64,000 nt of DNA from Clostridium gasigenes (GTDB lineage: Bacteria; Bacillota; Clostridia; Clostridiales; Clostridiaceae), in contig NZ_FNJM01000001.1 of the NCBI RefSeq assembly GCF_900104115.1, positions 329,374 to 393,373 of the forward strand, given 5' to 3'. Position numbers and translations under genes: made by a program. Under the pieces are notes generated by a model that was given only the letters and a program-made list of their open reading frames with translations, was not told where the DNA came from and did no database searches. Below, one piece after another: positions 6,257-14,818 of the stretch. Positions within the stretch are counted from its first letter, which is position 1. Each line of letters starts with the position of its first letter.

Positions 6257-7048
6257 ATGTTATATAGACAGAAGATATGGAAGCAATCAAAGAAGAATAC
6301 AACACTAAAAGAAATATTAGAAAATCTAGACATAAAAGTATACCCTATAGATTTAAGAGAAAAGAATAAAAGTAGAAAGAACAAAAAGAAAGAAAGTGCT
6401 CCTAAGCAAAAAAACTTAAATGATAAAAGAGCTAGAGAATATTTAAGAAGATTAATAAACTGTAATTTTGATAATTCAGATTTAGTATTACATTTGACAT
6501 ATAGACAGGGTGAAGAACCAAAAGACTATGATGATGCTAAAAAAGATATTGCTAATTTAATAGCTAGAATTAATAGATATAGAAAAAAGATAGGATTAGG
6601 AAATTTAAAATATATAGCAGTAATAGAAGGTGGAAATGGAACAGGGAAAAAAATTCATCATCATTTAGTGATAGATGGTCAATTAGATAGAGATACTTTA
6701 GAAAAGTTTTGGAAAAAAGGTTATGCGAATTCAGATAGATTACAGGGAAATGAAACTGGATTTGGAGATTTAGCAAATTATATAAGTAAAGACCCTAAAG
6801 GCAATAAAAGATGGACCCAATCAGTAGGATTAGCTAAGCCAGAAATAAGTGTTAATGATAATAAGTTTTCAGGAAGAAAAATGTATAACATGCTAACTAA
6901 TCATCCAAGCAGAGAAGAGTTAGAAAAAATGTATCCAGGATATACTCTAACAAATTATAAGATAGTTTTAAATGAAGAAAACTGTGGAGTGTATATGGAT
7001 ATAAGCATGAGGCGGATTATAAAAAATAAACATTGGAAGAAAGAATAA
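6257..7048 (+). CDS. rep: HUH rolling-circle-type replication initiator
   Basis: A 263-residue protein with an HUH endonuclease pattern: KKIHHHLVIDG (H134-H136), a metal-binding His-hydrophobe-His stretch, and a downstream NYISKDP with candidate nucleophile Y175. The N-terminal 60 residues are strongly basic. Such Rep proteins nick one strand and start rolling-circle replication. No helicase loader, DnaD-like or SSB gene is seen in the early region, so this is probably the main replication protein of the phage. Its nick site was not found. Confidence 0.75.
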   Translation: MLYRQKIWKQSKKNTTLKEILENLDIKVYPIDLREKNKSRKNKKKESAPKQKNLNDKRAREYLRRLINCNFDNSDLVLHLTYRQGEEPKDYDDAKKDIANLIARINRYRKKIGLGNLKYIAVIEGGNGTGKKIHHHLVIDGQLDRDTLEKFWKKGYANSDRLQGNETGFGDLANYISKDPKGNKRWTQSVGLAKPEISVNDNKFSGRKMYNMLTNHPSREELEKMYPGYTLTNYKIVLNEENCGVYMDISMRRIIKNKHWKKE

Positions 7049-7105
7049 GTAAATCAAAATATCCACAAGTGTAATTTAAATAAACTACAAAGGGGAGTGG
7101 TCCGA

Positions 7106-7381
7106 ATGAAAGAAGAATATATAAAACATTTAACAACAATAGATATAAGTGGGTTATGTTTCAGGGTTCTAATGTTATTAGTTATTGGGAACTATACTCA
7201 AAGTGCTATAGCGAATCTATTAAATAAAGATAGGCAAGTAATAAATAAAAAAATTAATGAACTAGAGAAGAGTGGATTAATAGAGCTAGTTAAAATACAA
7301 GGGACTAATAAGTTTTATAGAGCAATAGTAGATATTAAAAGATTAAAGGTAAATATACCAGGTCAAATAAAAATGATGTAA
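7106..7381 (+). CDS. winged-helix regulator
   Basis: A 91-residue protein with a winged-helix pattern: TQSAIANLLNKDRQVINKKI as the recognition region, then ELEKSGLIELVKIQG as the wing. I chose ATG at 7106 because GGGGAG lies eight bases upstream. MarR-like or replication-protein HTH are both possible. It directly follows rep. Confidence 0.65.
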   Translation: MKEEYIKHLTTIDISGLCFRVLMLLVIGNYTQSAIANLLNKDRQVINKKINELEKSGLIELVKIQGTNKFYRAIVDIKRLKVNIPGQIKMM

Positions 7382-7393
7382 AGAGGTGTTAGA

Positions 7394-7582
7394 ATGGTTA
7401 ATTTAAAAGGCATAAGTACAAAGGAATTAATAGGGGCACTTATGATAAGGGAAGATGTTAGAAGTATGGAAATAAATACAGATGAAGTATATAGAATATC
7501 AGCAGTTGGAAATGATGGTGGTAAAGATAGATATATGAAAGGCAGAGGAAAAGTAAAGATTTTAGAAATAAAAAATTATTAG
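7394..7582 (+). CDS. small phage protein, 62 residues
   Basis: ATG follows AGAGGTGTTAGA. The product begins MVNLKGISTKELIGALMIRE and ends in a basic, glycine-rich segment. The pattern STKELIGALMIREDV with VYRISA later is common among small Firmicutes phage proteins of unknown role. No catalytic or binding motif is visible. Confidence 0.6.
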   Translation: MVNLKGISTKELIGALMIREDVRSMEINTDEVYRISAVGNDGGKDRYMKGRGKVKILEIKNY

Positions 7583-7609
7583 AATATGAATAGGGAGGCT
7601 AGTAAGTAA

Positions 7610-7825
7610 ATGAATGAAAAAGAATTTATATTAATGACTTCAAGTAAAGATTATGTTGGTGAATATATAAGGTTTTATAGAGAGAGAGCAGACTTAACTC
7701 AGAAGAAATTAGCAAAATTAATTAAAAAGACAGCAAATTCTATTTGTGATTATGAAACGAATAAAAGAGTACCAAGCGAAGAAACATTTATAAAGATTTA
7801 TGAAGCAATAAATAAAATATATTAA
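7610..7825 (+). CDS. XRE-family HTH regulator
   Basis: A 71-residue protein that is almost entirely one Cro/CI HTH: GEYIRFYRERADLTQKKLAK, then TANSICDYETNKRVPSEETF. GGGAGG precedes the start. Candidate roles are control of middle or late genes. The targets cannot be read from sequence. Confidence 0.75.
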   Translation: MNEKEFILMTSSKDYVGEYIRFYRERADLTQKKLAKLIKKTANSICDYETNKRVPSEETFIKIYEAINKIY

Positions 7826-7891
7826 TACTTTGAAAATTGGAAAAGATGAAGGTCCAGCTGTAATACTAGAAAAAAATATTTAGGAGGAGTT

Positions 7892-8371
7892 ATGGAAGTT
7901 AGAAGAAAAAGGAAAGCAATAGCTACAGATGAAGATATTAAGAAAATGATTGAACTTAGAAAAAAAGGAAGAACTTATGAATTTATAGGAAAAAAAGTAG
8001 GATTACATTATACAACGGTACAAAAGTATGTAAAAGATGTATCGTTAGAAAATAGGGAAGTTGGTAAACCTAAATATGGGCTAGTGGTAAAGCTATTAGG
8101 AGAAGGAAAAACAATTGGAGAAGCTGCAGATATAGCGAATACATCTAAAGATTATATAAGAAAAATAAATAGGACTAAGGATGTAGAGAAGATCAAGAGG
8201 GGAAAAGAGGAAATGAAAAAAGAAAAAACTGATAGACAAAAACAAATAGAAGAGATAAATAAAGAAATAAAAAGGCAAAAAGAAAGTAAAGAAGAGGAAT
8301 GGCAAGAGCACCTAAAAAGGGAAAAAGAATATTACAAAGAGACATATAGTTATGTGGTAGTTAATAAATAA
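7892..8371 (+). CDS. HTH protein with charged coiled-coil tail
   Basis: A 159-residue protein with two resolvase-like HTH units (MIELRKKGRTYEFIGKKVGL, and LLGEGKTIGEAADIANTSKD), then a highly charged K/E coiled coil from about residue 95. AGGAGG precedes ATG. Two consecutive HTH units suggest specific DNA binding, perhaps a late regulator. This is inference. Confidence 0.65.
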   Translation: MEVRRKRKAIATDEDIKKMIELRKKGRTYEFIGKKVGLHYTTVQKYVKDVSLENREVGKPKYGLVVKLLGEGKTIGEAADIANTSKDYIRKINRTKDVEKIKRGKEEMKKEKTDRQKQIEEINKEIKRQKESKEEEWQEHLKREKEYYKETYSYVVVNK

Positions 8372-8407
8372 TTTGTTGAAATTACGAATGAAATGAGGTG
8401 AGTAGAG

Positions 8408-9154
8408 TTGTTAAAGTTGAATAGTATTCATTTAGGTGATTGCCTAGAAGTTATGAATGAAATAAAAGATAAATCAATGGATATGATTTTATGTGATTTA
8501 CCATATGGAACAACAAGATGTAAGTGGGATAGCGTAATAGATTTAAACAGTTTATGGGAGCAATACTATAGAATAATAAAGGATAATGGAGCTATAGTAT
8601 TATTTGCTCAAACTCCATTTGATAAAGTGCTAGGAGCTAGTAACTTAGATATGCTTAAGTATGAATGGATTTGGGAAAAAACTCAAGCAACAGGGCATTT
8701 GAATGCTAAGAAAATGCCAATGAAAGCACATGAAAATATACTAGTTTTCTATAAAAAGCTTCCGGTATATAATCCGCAAAAAACTATTGGACATGCACCA
8801 GTAAACACATATACAAAATATATTGCAACTCAAAATAATACAGATATATATGGAGCCTTGTCTAAGGAAATATCAGGTGGAGGAAGTACAGATAGATATC
8901 CTAGAAGTGTTCAAATATTTAGTTCTGATAAGCAAAAGGAACATTTTCATTCTACACAGAAACCAGTAAGATTATTAGAATTTTTGATAAAAACATACAC
9001 CAACGAGGGAGCAATAGTTTTAGATAACTGTATTGGTTCAGGATCTACTGCAGTAGCAGCGATAAATACAAATAGAAACTTTATTGGAATAGAAAAAGAT
9101 TATGAAATATATAGAACTGCAATAGAAAGAGTTAAATTTAAAGATGTAATTTAG
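8408..9154 (+). CDS. orphan DNA N-methyltransferase
   Basis: A 248-residue site-specific amino-methyltransferase. Motif IV is CDLPYGT (around residues 30-36), near the N-terminus. Motif I, LDNCIGSGSTAVAAI, is near the C-terminus. This IV-before-I order is the beta class. No restriction endonuclease is adjacent, so it probably protects phage DNA or marks it for packaging. The start is TTG at 8408 after GAGGTGAG. The target sequence is unknown. Confidence 0.88.
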   Translation: MLKLNSIHLGDCLEVMNEIKDKSMDMILCDLPYGTTRCKWDSVIDLNSLWEQYYRIIKDNGAIVLFAQTPFDKVLGASNLDMLKYEWIWEKTQATGHLNAKKMPMKAHENILVFYKKLPVYNPQKTIGHAPVNTYTKYIATQNNTDIYGALSKEISGGGSTDRYPRSVQIFSSDKQKEHFHSTQKPVRLLEFLIKTYTNEGAIVLDNCIGSGSTAVAAINTNRNFIGIEKDYEIYRTAIERVKFKDVI

Positions 9155-9223
9155 TTCTCAATGATAAAAGAGTAGGAACTGATTATATTGAGTATCAAAA
9201 AAATATTAAAAGGAGGGGTCAAT

Positions 9224-9526
9224 ATGCCTAAACGATTAGATATAGGAATAGTGGTAGGTGACCAATGCAATCAAGAGGAGATATTAAACTTACTTAATAC
9301 AGTTAGTAATAGTGGATATTTTGTCATAAGGGCAAAACTTGAAAATGAACTAAATTATAGTGATAGCGAAGGATTTACAAAGGTTAATAGGAATAAAGAG
9401 CCTGATGAAACAACTACCCAAATAAGGCTTAAAAATAAAAAAACTGGTAAGTATTTCTTTAAAACACTTACTCAAAAGGAATTAGATATAATTACAAATA
9501 TGTTCGGAAAAATCCAATGGAGTTAA
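9224..9526 (+). CDS. phage protein, 100 residues
   Basis: I chose ATG at 9224 (AGGAGGGG upstream) over an in-frame TTG at 9188. The product has a beta-alpha start (KRLDIGIVVGDQCNQEEILN) and a KKTGKYFFKTLTQKELDII stretch. No family is recognised. It follows the methyltransferase in the same direction. Confidence 0.6.
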   Translation: MPKRLDIGIVVGDQCNQEEILNLLNTVSNSGYFVIRAKLENELNYSDSEGFTKVNRNKEPDETTTQIRLKNKKTGKYFFKTLTQKELDIITNMFGKIQWS

Positions 9527-9542
9527 TTCACAATTCTTTAAG

Positions 9543-9568
9543 TGCTACCGTCACCAATGTCGGTAGCA
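9543..9568 (+). other. GC-rich hairpin between small genes
   Basis: TGCTACCG (9543-9550) pairs with CGGTAGCA (9561-9568), with a 10-base loop. There is no T-run, so it is not a standard terminator. It may be an mRNA-processing or stability element before the gene at 9598. Confidence 0.4.
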
Positions 9569-9597
9569 GAATGGTGAAATAGATGGAGGTAATCTAA

Positions 9598-9819
9598 ATG
9601 GTTGATAGGTATATAAATAAAGCTTTGAAAGCAGAGCATATTATAAGTATTCCAATAGAGCGTTTTAAGATAGCGGAATTAGAAGAGCTATCTAATAAGG
9701 CTAAAAAGAATAATATAGTAATTACGCTAAAAGCAGAGTATAGCAATATATATCAAGGTGTATTAGTTAATTTAATAAAAAGAGATATTATCAATGATGA
9801 ATTTATTAAGTGGATGTAG
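9598..9819 (+). CDS. small phage protein, 73 residues
   Basis: ATG follows GGAGGTAATCTAA. The product (start MVDRYINKALKAEHIISIPI) is helical with short beta segments. No family is recognised. It lies just after the GC-rich hairpin at 9543. Confidence 0.55.
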   Translation: MVDRYINKALKAEHIISIPIERFKIAELEELSNKAKKNNIVITLKAEYSNIYQGVLVNLIKRDIINDEFIKWM

Positions 9820-9858
9820 TTCACAATACTTAGAATAAGTGAAGAGGAGGAAGAATTA

Positions 9859-10092
9859 ATGAAGTTTATAAATGCAGGATTAGAAAATAGTATTGATAGT
9901 GAAAAAATAGTTGCAATAACAAATTCAACAAGTAGTCCTTCAAAAAGAACTATAAAAAATGCAAGCGAAATGAAATTATTAATAGATCTTACGGCTGGGA
10001 AGAAAACTGGTGCAATGGTAATTATGGAAAGTGGACATGTTATTTTATCAATTGTTAAACCCGAAACTTTAAAAAAAAGATGTGGTGAATAG
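9859..10092 (+). CDS. small phage protein, 77 residues
   Basis: ATG follows GAGGAGGAAGAATTA. The product has S/T-rich and hydrophobic beta segments (KTGAMVIMESGHVILSIV). The pattern LLIDLTAGKKTGAMVIMESG suggests a small beta-fold protein. No function is recognised. Confidence 0.55.
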   Translation: MKFINAGLENSIDSEKIVAITNSTSSPSKRTIKNASEMKLLIDLTAGKKTGAMVIMESGHVILSIVKPETLKKRCGE

Positions 10093-10372
10093 GTTGAAAT
10101 GGAGAAAATGAGCAAAAAACGTAAAAACTAAATAAAAATGGGATATAATCAAGGTAGAAGTACTCCGATTAAACTGTGATCAAGGGAGATTAGGTTTAAG
10201 CGAGGGTGCTTTTTATTTTAAAATATATTATTATAAATACATAAATGAATCGGCAATAATAATAAAACTTCATAGAAATGGCAGATTATAAAATTAAGAA
10301 ATGTTGGGTTCGTCCACCCTGGCGGTTTGGGTTAACTATAAAGAATTTTAAAAAGTAGAGGTGGAAGAGGAT
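10093..10372. other. non-coding gap with a GC-rich island
   Basis: No supported gene. A GC-rich stretch at about 10305-10335 (GGGTTCGTCCACCC followed by TGGCGGTTTGGG) stands out from AT-rich surroundings. It includes the short inverted pair GGGT/ACCC. It may be a packaging or regulatory site ahead of the late genes. Confidence 0.35.
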
Positions 10373-10771
10373 ATGAAGTTGAATAATAAAAAGGATAAGA
10401 TAGAAGAATTATATTTAAATGGATTTAATGCAAGTCAAATAACAAATATTTTAAATTCTAAATTAGAAGATAAGAAAATTAAAAGAGAAACTATTCAAAA
10501 ACATATTCAGAGAAACCTACTTAATAAGAGAATGCAGCATAATATTAAAGTGTTAGAAAAGAAAGAAGCAATTAAAGCTGTTAACTATGAATCTACAAGA
10601 TGTATGAGTGATAAATCATTTATAAGTAAAAACAAGTCTATATATAGAACTAAGCCGAATGGAGATATAGTAATAGATAAAGAAGTAGCACCAGTAGTTA
10701 CTTGGGATACTCCAAAAACTTTGTTAAACCAAAAAGACTTAACACTTAAGAAGGTATTAAATAAAATTTAA
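10373..10771 (+). CDS. HTH-containing phage protein
   Basis: A 132-residue protein with an N-terminal HTH-like segment (KIEELYLNGFNASQITNILN) and a basic middle. The C-terminal third contains APVVTWDTPKTLLNQ. I chose ATG at 10373; the GTG at 10361 is probably part of the ribosome site. It lies just before a strong terminator, so it ends the early/middle transcript. Confidence 0.6.
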   Translation: MKLNNKKDKIEELYLNGFNASQITNILNSKLEDKKIKRETIQKHIQRNLLNKRMQHNIKVLEKKEAIKAVNYESTRCMSDKSFISKNKSIYRTKPNGDIVIDKEVAPVVTWDTPKTLLNQKDLTLKKVLNKI

Positions 10772-10800
10772 TATATGCCCTTGGAAGGGATTGCAAGGGA

Positions 10801-10843
10801 AAACACTCATTGATTATGTGCTATTAATCAATGAGTGTTTTTT
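10801..10843 (+). terminator. strong terminator ending the early region
   Basis: A 16-bp perfect stem (AAACACTCATTGATTA, 10801-10816, with 10825-10840), an 8-base loop, then TTTT. It is the strongest hairpin in the early region and separates it from the recombinase/terminase block. Confidence 0.85.
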
Positions 10844-10888
10844 AGTATAACAAAAGAAATTAATGATAGAGCTAGGCAGGTGAGGTAA

Positions 10889-11596
10889 TTGGCTGAAGAG
10901 AATAAAAAGAAAGTTAGGAAGAGGAGAAAAAGAAAGAAAAAAGAAGAAAATAAAATAAAGAAAAAGAAGGTAGCAGCTAATCCTATACCGGAAAAGCAAT
11001 ATTATAGATTTAAAGATAGATTAATAGAACTAAGTAAGGAAAATAAAGAAAGAAACTTGATGATTTTTCAAATAGGAATAGCGACAGGGTATAGAACTGG
11101 GGATATTGTAGATTTAACAGTGGCAGAGATATTAGATGCAATAGAAGATAAACAGTTCATAATACAAGAAAAGAAACAGTTTAAGGCTTGGAAAACTTAT
11201 CAAAGGAAAAAGAAAGATAGTGATCCCGATAGAAAATGCCCAAAACCTATGGATAAATCAATAGAAGATAATTTAATAGATTTATTAGAAGTTTATATAG
11301 AAGATAAAAAAAGAAGTGAATATGCATTTCTATCAAATAAGTGTAAGAATAAACATATATCATCTAAATCATACAGTGAAATATTATCTAAAGTTGGATT
11401 AAGCTTAAAATTAGAAAATATAAGCGGGCATAGTATGAGAAAGACATATGCTCACAGGCTATATGATGATAATAGAGATTTAGAATTTGTAAGGAAGAAT
11501 CTAAACCATAGAAGCATAGTAACTACTCAATTTTACTTAGGGTTAGAAAGTGAAGCTAAAAAAGAAGCTGCAAAGATAGCAAGTAGAAAACTTTAA
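10889..11596 (+). CDS. second tyrosine recombinase
   Basis: A 235-residue XerC/D-like recombinase with all catalytic residues: R69 (ATGYRTGD), H181 and R184 (GHSMRKTY), H207 (NLNHRS) and Y216 (QFYLGL). The first 28 residues are a lysine/arginine tail. It lacks the N-terminal arm-binding domain, and the true integrase is at 223. It may resolve multimers made by rolling-circle replication, which is inference. The start is TTG at 10889 near AGGTGAGG. Confidence 0.82.
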   Translation: MAEENKKKVRKRRKRKKKEENKIKKKKVAANPIPEKQYYRFKDRLIELSKENKERNLMIFQIGIATGYRTGDIVDLTVAEILDAIEDKQFIIQEKKQFKAWKTYQRKKKDSDPDRKCPKPMDKSIEDNLIDLLEVYIEDKKRSEYAFLSNKCKNKHISSKSYSEILSKVGLSLKLENISGHSMRKTYAHRLYDDNRDLEFVRKNLNHRSIVTTQFYLGLESEAKKEAAKIASRKL

Positions 11597-11922
11597 GGTT
11601 TAAGGTGGAATAGGCCAAAATGGCACCCATACCGATTAGAAATAGAAATAGAAAATTACTTCTAATATATACACTTAAAAAAGTATATAAGTAATTCTTA
11701 TAGTAATAGCCTATTAAGAAAAACCGAATCAAAGCATTGAAACTTAAAGGCTAGAGGTAGTTATTAAGAGAAGTAAAGAATTTGATTAAATTAGAGAAAT
11801 TGAAAAACAATGCAAAAGAGGGGACATACAACTCAAATACCCTTTATATGTGGTTGAGTTATCAAGGATACAAGGATTTTATCAATTTTGAATGTAGTTA
11901 ATGAAATCTTGCAAAAAAAGAC
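11597..11922. other. 325-bp gap with inverted repeats, possible recombination or packaging site
   Basis: No supported gene. An imperfect long inverted repeat lies near 11656-11697 (TTACTT...AAGTAA around TATATAC...GTATAT). A second hairpin (AACTCAA / TTGAGTT) lies near 11830-11865. The gap sits between two recombinase genes and just ahead of the terminase, so it may hold a res-, dif- or pac/cos-type site. This is inference. Confidence 0.35.
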
Positions 11923-12007
11923 CGTAATCATAAGTTTGGACTATTGACTATGATTTTGATATGTAGTAAAATAAGGATTCAAAGCGTAATCAAAAATCAT
12001 AGTCAAA
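11923..12007 (+). promoter_or_regulatory. serine recombinase promoter with inverted-repeat operator
   Basis: Promoter: TTGACT (11944-11949), N17, TAAAAT (11967-11972). A long inverted repeat surrounds it: 11944-11960 (TTGACTATGATTTTGAT) against 11989-12006 (ATCAAAAATCATAGTCAA), 28 bp apart. CGTAATCA occurs at 11923 and 11985. A related arrangement precedes the portal gene (14716-14789). The encoded recombinase or another phage protein probably binds both. Confidence 0.65.
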
Positions 12008-12021
12008 AGGAGAACGACAAA

Positions 12022-12603
12022 ATGGGGAAAATATATGGATATTGTAGAGTATCAACTCGAAAACAATTAGATGGGTATGGGTTAGACGTTCAGGAAAAAG
12101 AAATAAGTGAAAAATATGAAAGTGCTGAATTATATCCTGAACAATTTACAGGAGCAACAACAGAAAGACCAATATTTGATGAAGTAGTAAAAAAGTTAAA
12201 ATATGGAGATACATTAGTAGTAACAAAATTAGATAGGTTAGCAAGAAATACTGTAGAGGGAATTGAAATAGTTCAAGAGCTATTCAAAAAAGGTGTATCA
12301 GTTCATGTTCTTAATGTTGGGTTATTAGAAAACACTAGCATGGGAAAGTTTTTCTTAACTACATTGTTTGCAGTTGCAGAAATGGAAAGAAACACTATTT
12401 TAGAAAGGACACAAGCTGGAAGAGAAATAGCAAGAACAAAAGCTGGATATAAAGAAGGTAGACCTAAAAAATATACTTTAGAGCAAATGGATCATGCGGT
12501 AGGATTATTAGAAAAGAATAGTTATACCCAAGTTGAGAAAATGACACAAATATCAAAAGCAACTTTAGTAAGAGAAATTAGAAATAGAAAAGCTAGTGTT
12601 TGA
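12022..12603 (+). CDS. serine recombinase, resolvase/invertase family
   Basis: A 193-residue small serine recombinase. The nucleophile is S11 in YGYCRVSTRKQ. Further motifs are TKLDRLARN and MGKFFLTTLFAVAEMER, then a C-terminal HTH (after GRPKKYT). The length fits Tn3 resolvase/Hin rather than large integrases. I chose ATG at 12022 (AAAAGGAG upstream). It lies just before terS. It may resolve concatemers, invert a segment or act as a DNA-binding regulator. Its promoter operator recurs upstream of the portal gene. Confidence 0.9.
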   Translation: MGKIYGYCRVSTRKQLDGYGLDVQEKEISEKYESAELYPEQFTGATTERPIFDEVVKKLKYGDTLVVTKLDRLARNTVEGIEIVQELFKKGVSVHVLNVGLLENTSMGKFFLTTLFAVAEMERNTILERTQAGREIARTKAGYKEGRPKKYTLEQMDHAVGLLEKNSYTQVEKMTQISKATLVREIRNRKASV

Positions 12604-12618
12604 CATTAGCTTTTTTAT
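12588..12618 (+). terminator. terminator after the serine recombinase
   Basis: AAAGCTAGTG (12589-12598) pairs with CATTAGCTTT (12604-12613), then TTTTATTTT. The stem includes the gene's stop codon region. Confidence 0.65.
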
Positions 12619-12644
12619 TTTGGGAAAAAAGAGGTGAAGTATAA

Positions 12645-13409
12645 ATGGCAAGAAAAAGAAATCCTAATAGAGATAAGGCATTTGAACTATATAAGAGCAA
12701 AGAAGGAGATATAACACCAAAGGCTATAGCAGAAAATTTAAAAGAAAGTGCAGCTAATATAAGAACTTGGAAGAGTCAAGATAAATGGAATGAACAGTTA
12801 GGAATAAAAAAAAATGAAAGAGGTGCACCAAAGAATAATAAAAATGCAATTGGAAATAGTGGAGGAGCTCCAGGAGGAAATCTTAATGCCTTTAAACATG
12901 GAAACAGAATACCTGAGGAGAGATTTGCATCCAAGAAATTCTTATCAAAGTATTTACCAAGGGTAACAGAAAAAATAATGGATGAAATTGTGGAAAGTGG
13001 TATGAGCTCATTGGATATACTGTGGACTAATATACAGATTCAGTTTACAGCAATAATTAGAAGTCAAAAGATTATGCATGTTAAAACTCATAATGATATT
13101 AGTAAAGAAGTTAAGAAAAAGAAATCATATGTTGATGCAAAAATGGAGAGTGAAGATATAGAATATGAAATACAATTTGCTTGGGATAAACAAGAGAGGT
13201 TCTTAGTAGCTCAATCAAAAAGTGTACAAACATTAATGAATATGATTAGAACCTATGAGGAATTACTTCACAAGAATTGGGATAGTGCAACAGAAGCGCA
13301 AAAGCTAAGAGTAGATAAGTTAAAAGGTGAAGTAGATAAGTTAACTAAGAAAGATGATACAGGTCCGATAAAAATAGAGTTTATAAAGGCTAGTAATAAT
13401 AATGAGTAA
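12645..13409 (+). CDS. terS: terminase small subunit
   Basis: A 254-residue DNA-recognition subunit of the packaging motor. An HTH lies at residues 1-50 ([20 protein letters not shown]). The linker [14 protein letters not shown] is characteristic of PBSX/phBC6A51-type small terminases. A helical oligomerisation region follows. It overlaps terL by 8 bp, the usual coupled pair. GAGGTGAAGT precedes ATG. Confidence 0.9.
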   Translation: MARKRNPNRDKAFELYKSKEGDITPKAIAENLKESAANIRTWKSQDKWNEQLGIKKNERGAPKNNKNAIGNSGGAPGGNLNAFKHGNRIPEERFASKKFLSKYLPRVTEKIMDEIVESGMSSLDILWTNIQIQFTAIIRSQKIMHVKTHNDISKEVKKKKSYVDAKMESEDIEYEIQFAWDKQERFLVAQSKSVQTLMNMIRTYEELLHKNWDSATEAQKLRVDKLKGEVDKLTKKDDTGPIKIEFIKASNNNE

Positions 13410-14700
13410 AGTAGAGGAGTCAATAACATTTGCACTAAATGATCACTTCTATGATTTTATAGACGAGTGGAATCAGAAGTATTATTTTGTAGTTGGAGGA
13501 TATGGAAGTTCAAAGAGTTATCACGTTGCAGTTAAAGTTATAAAGAAACTATTAGAAGAAAAAAGAACAGCATTAGTTGTAAGAGAAGTATTTGATACTT
13601 TAAGAGATTCATGTTACTCATTACTTGAAGAGGTTGCATTAGCACTAGGATTAGATGAAAGTATAATTAAGTTTACTGAATCACCTATGAGAGTAAGGTT
13701 TGCTAATGGGTCAAAGATAATATTTAAAGGTATGGATAAACCAGCTAAGTTAAAGTCATTAAACGGAGTATCTATTGTTTGGATAGAAGAATGTAGTGAA
13801 GTTAAGTATGCAGGGTTTAAGGAACTTACAGGAAGACTAAGACATCCAAAGTTAAGTAATCATATTATTTTATCAACTAATCCAGTTAGTAAAAGTAATT
13901 GGTGTTATAAACATTTCTTTGAAGATAAGAAAAAGAATATTCATATACTAAACGATGAAGAGCTATATAAAAAAAGGAAAATAGTAAAAGGAAAAACATA
14001 TTATCATCATTCAGTAGTTGATGATAATTATTTTGTACCTGCTGAATATGTTGAAACATTAGATGAATTAAAACAACATGATCCGGATTTGTGGAGGATA
14101 GCTAGAAAAGGAAAATTCGGAATAAATGGATTATTAGTATTCCCACAATTTGAAGTAGCAGCTAAAGAAGATGTTATGAAAGCCATTAAAGATATAAAGA
14201 ATCCATTACTTAGAAATGGTATGGATTTTGGATTTGTAACTTCTTATAATGCAGTAGTTAGATTAGCAGTGGATCATGATGAAAAAATTCTATATATATA
14301 TTGGGAATATTATAGTAAGAATAAAACAGATCCAGAGATTGCAAAAGATATTGAAGAGTTTAAGGAAAGTAGAGAATTAATAAAAGCAGATTGTGCAGAA
14401 CCTAAGGCGATTAAATATTATAAGCAAGAAGGGTTCAGAATGAGAAGTTGTAAAAAATTTGCAGGTTCTAGGTCTATGTACACTAAAAAGGTGAAGAGGT
14501 TTAAAAAGATAATATGTTCAGATAGTTGTATAAGTACAATGGAGGAACTAAAAGAGTTAACTTTTAAAATAGATCCTAAAACTGGAGACCCAATAGAAGA
14601 TGAATTTAATATAGATCCTCATACACTAAGTGCTATTTGGTATGCACTAGATGATTATGAAGTATCAGATATAAAAGGTAGTGGACTTAAAACATTTTAG
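13402..14700 (+). CDS. terL: terminase large subunit, PBSX/XtmB family
   Basis: A 432-residue ATPase/nuclease that packages DNA. The ATPase region is at the N-terminus: [15 protein letters not shown] (Walker A-like) around residues 31-45, and [11 protein letters not shown] (Walker B). The nuclease acidic site is GMDFGFV, with [17 protein letters not shown] near the end. The length fits Terminase_3-type proteins. The next gene, portal, has its own promoter. Confidence 0.93.
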   Translation: MSKVEESITFALNDHFYDFIDEWNQKYYFVVGGYGSSKSYHVAVKVIKKLLEEKRTALVVREVFDTLRDSCYSLLEEVALALGLDESIIKFTESPMRVRFANGSKIIFKGMDKPAKLKSLNGVSIVWIEECSEVKYAGFKELTGRLRHPKLSNHIILSTNPVSKSNWCYKHFFEDKKKNIHILNDEELYKKRKIVKGKTYYHHSVVDDNYFVPAEYVETLDELKQHDPDLWRIARKGKFGINGLLVFPQFEVAAKEDVMKAIKDIKNPLLRNGMDFGFVTSYNAVVRLAVDHDEKILYIYWEYYSKNKTDPEIAKDIEEFKESRELIKADCAEPKAIKYYKQEGFRMRSCKKFAGSRSMYTKKVKRFKKIICSDSCISTMEELKELTFKIDPKTGDPIEDEFNIDPHTLSAIWYALDDYEVSDIKGSGLKTF

Positions 14701-14715
14701 CAATATTTTGAATAG

Positions 14716-14789
14716 TGTAATGATTATTAGTTTTGACTATGTTATAAGTGTTGAATTTACTAGGTTAAAATATCGTAATCAAAAACTAT
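14716..14789 (+). promoter_or_regulatory. portal/late-gene promoter sharing the recombinase operator
   Basis: TTGACT (14733-14738), N17, TTTACT (14756-14761). Half-sites ATTAGTTTTGACTATG (14726-14741) and CGTAATCAAAAACTAT (14774-14789) are inverted, and CGTAATCAAAAA also occurs at 11985. The similarity to 11923-12007 implies one regulator for recombinase and head genes. Confidence 0.6.
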
Positions 14790-14818
14790 AATATATGACT
14801 ATACAGTGAGGTGTTAAG

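Noticed and set aside
10814..10999. 61-codon minus-strand frame over the start of the second tyrosine recombinase
   Set aside because: F/L-rich shadow of the lysine-rich tail, without ribosome site.
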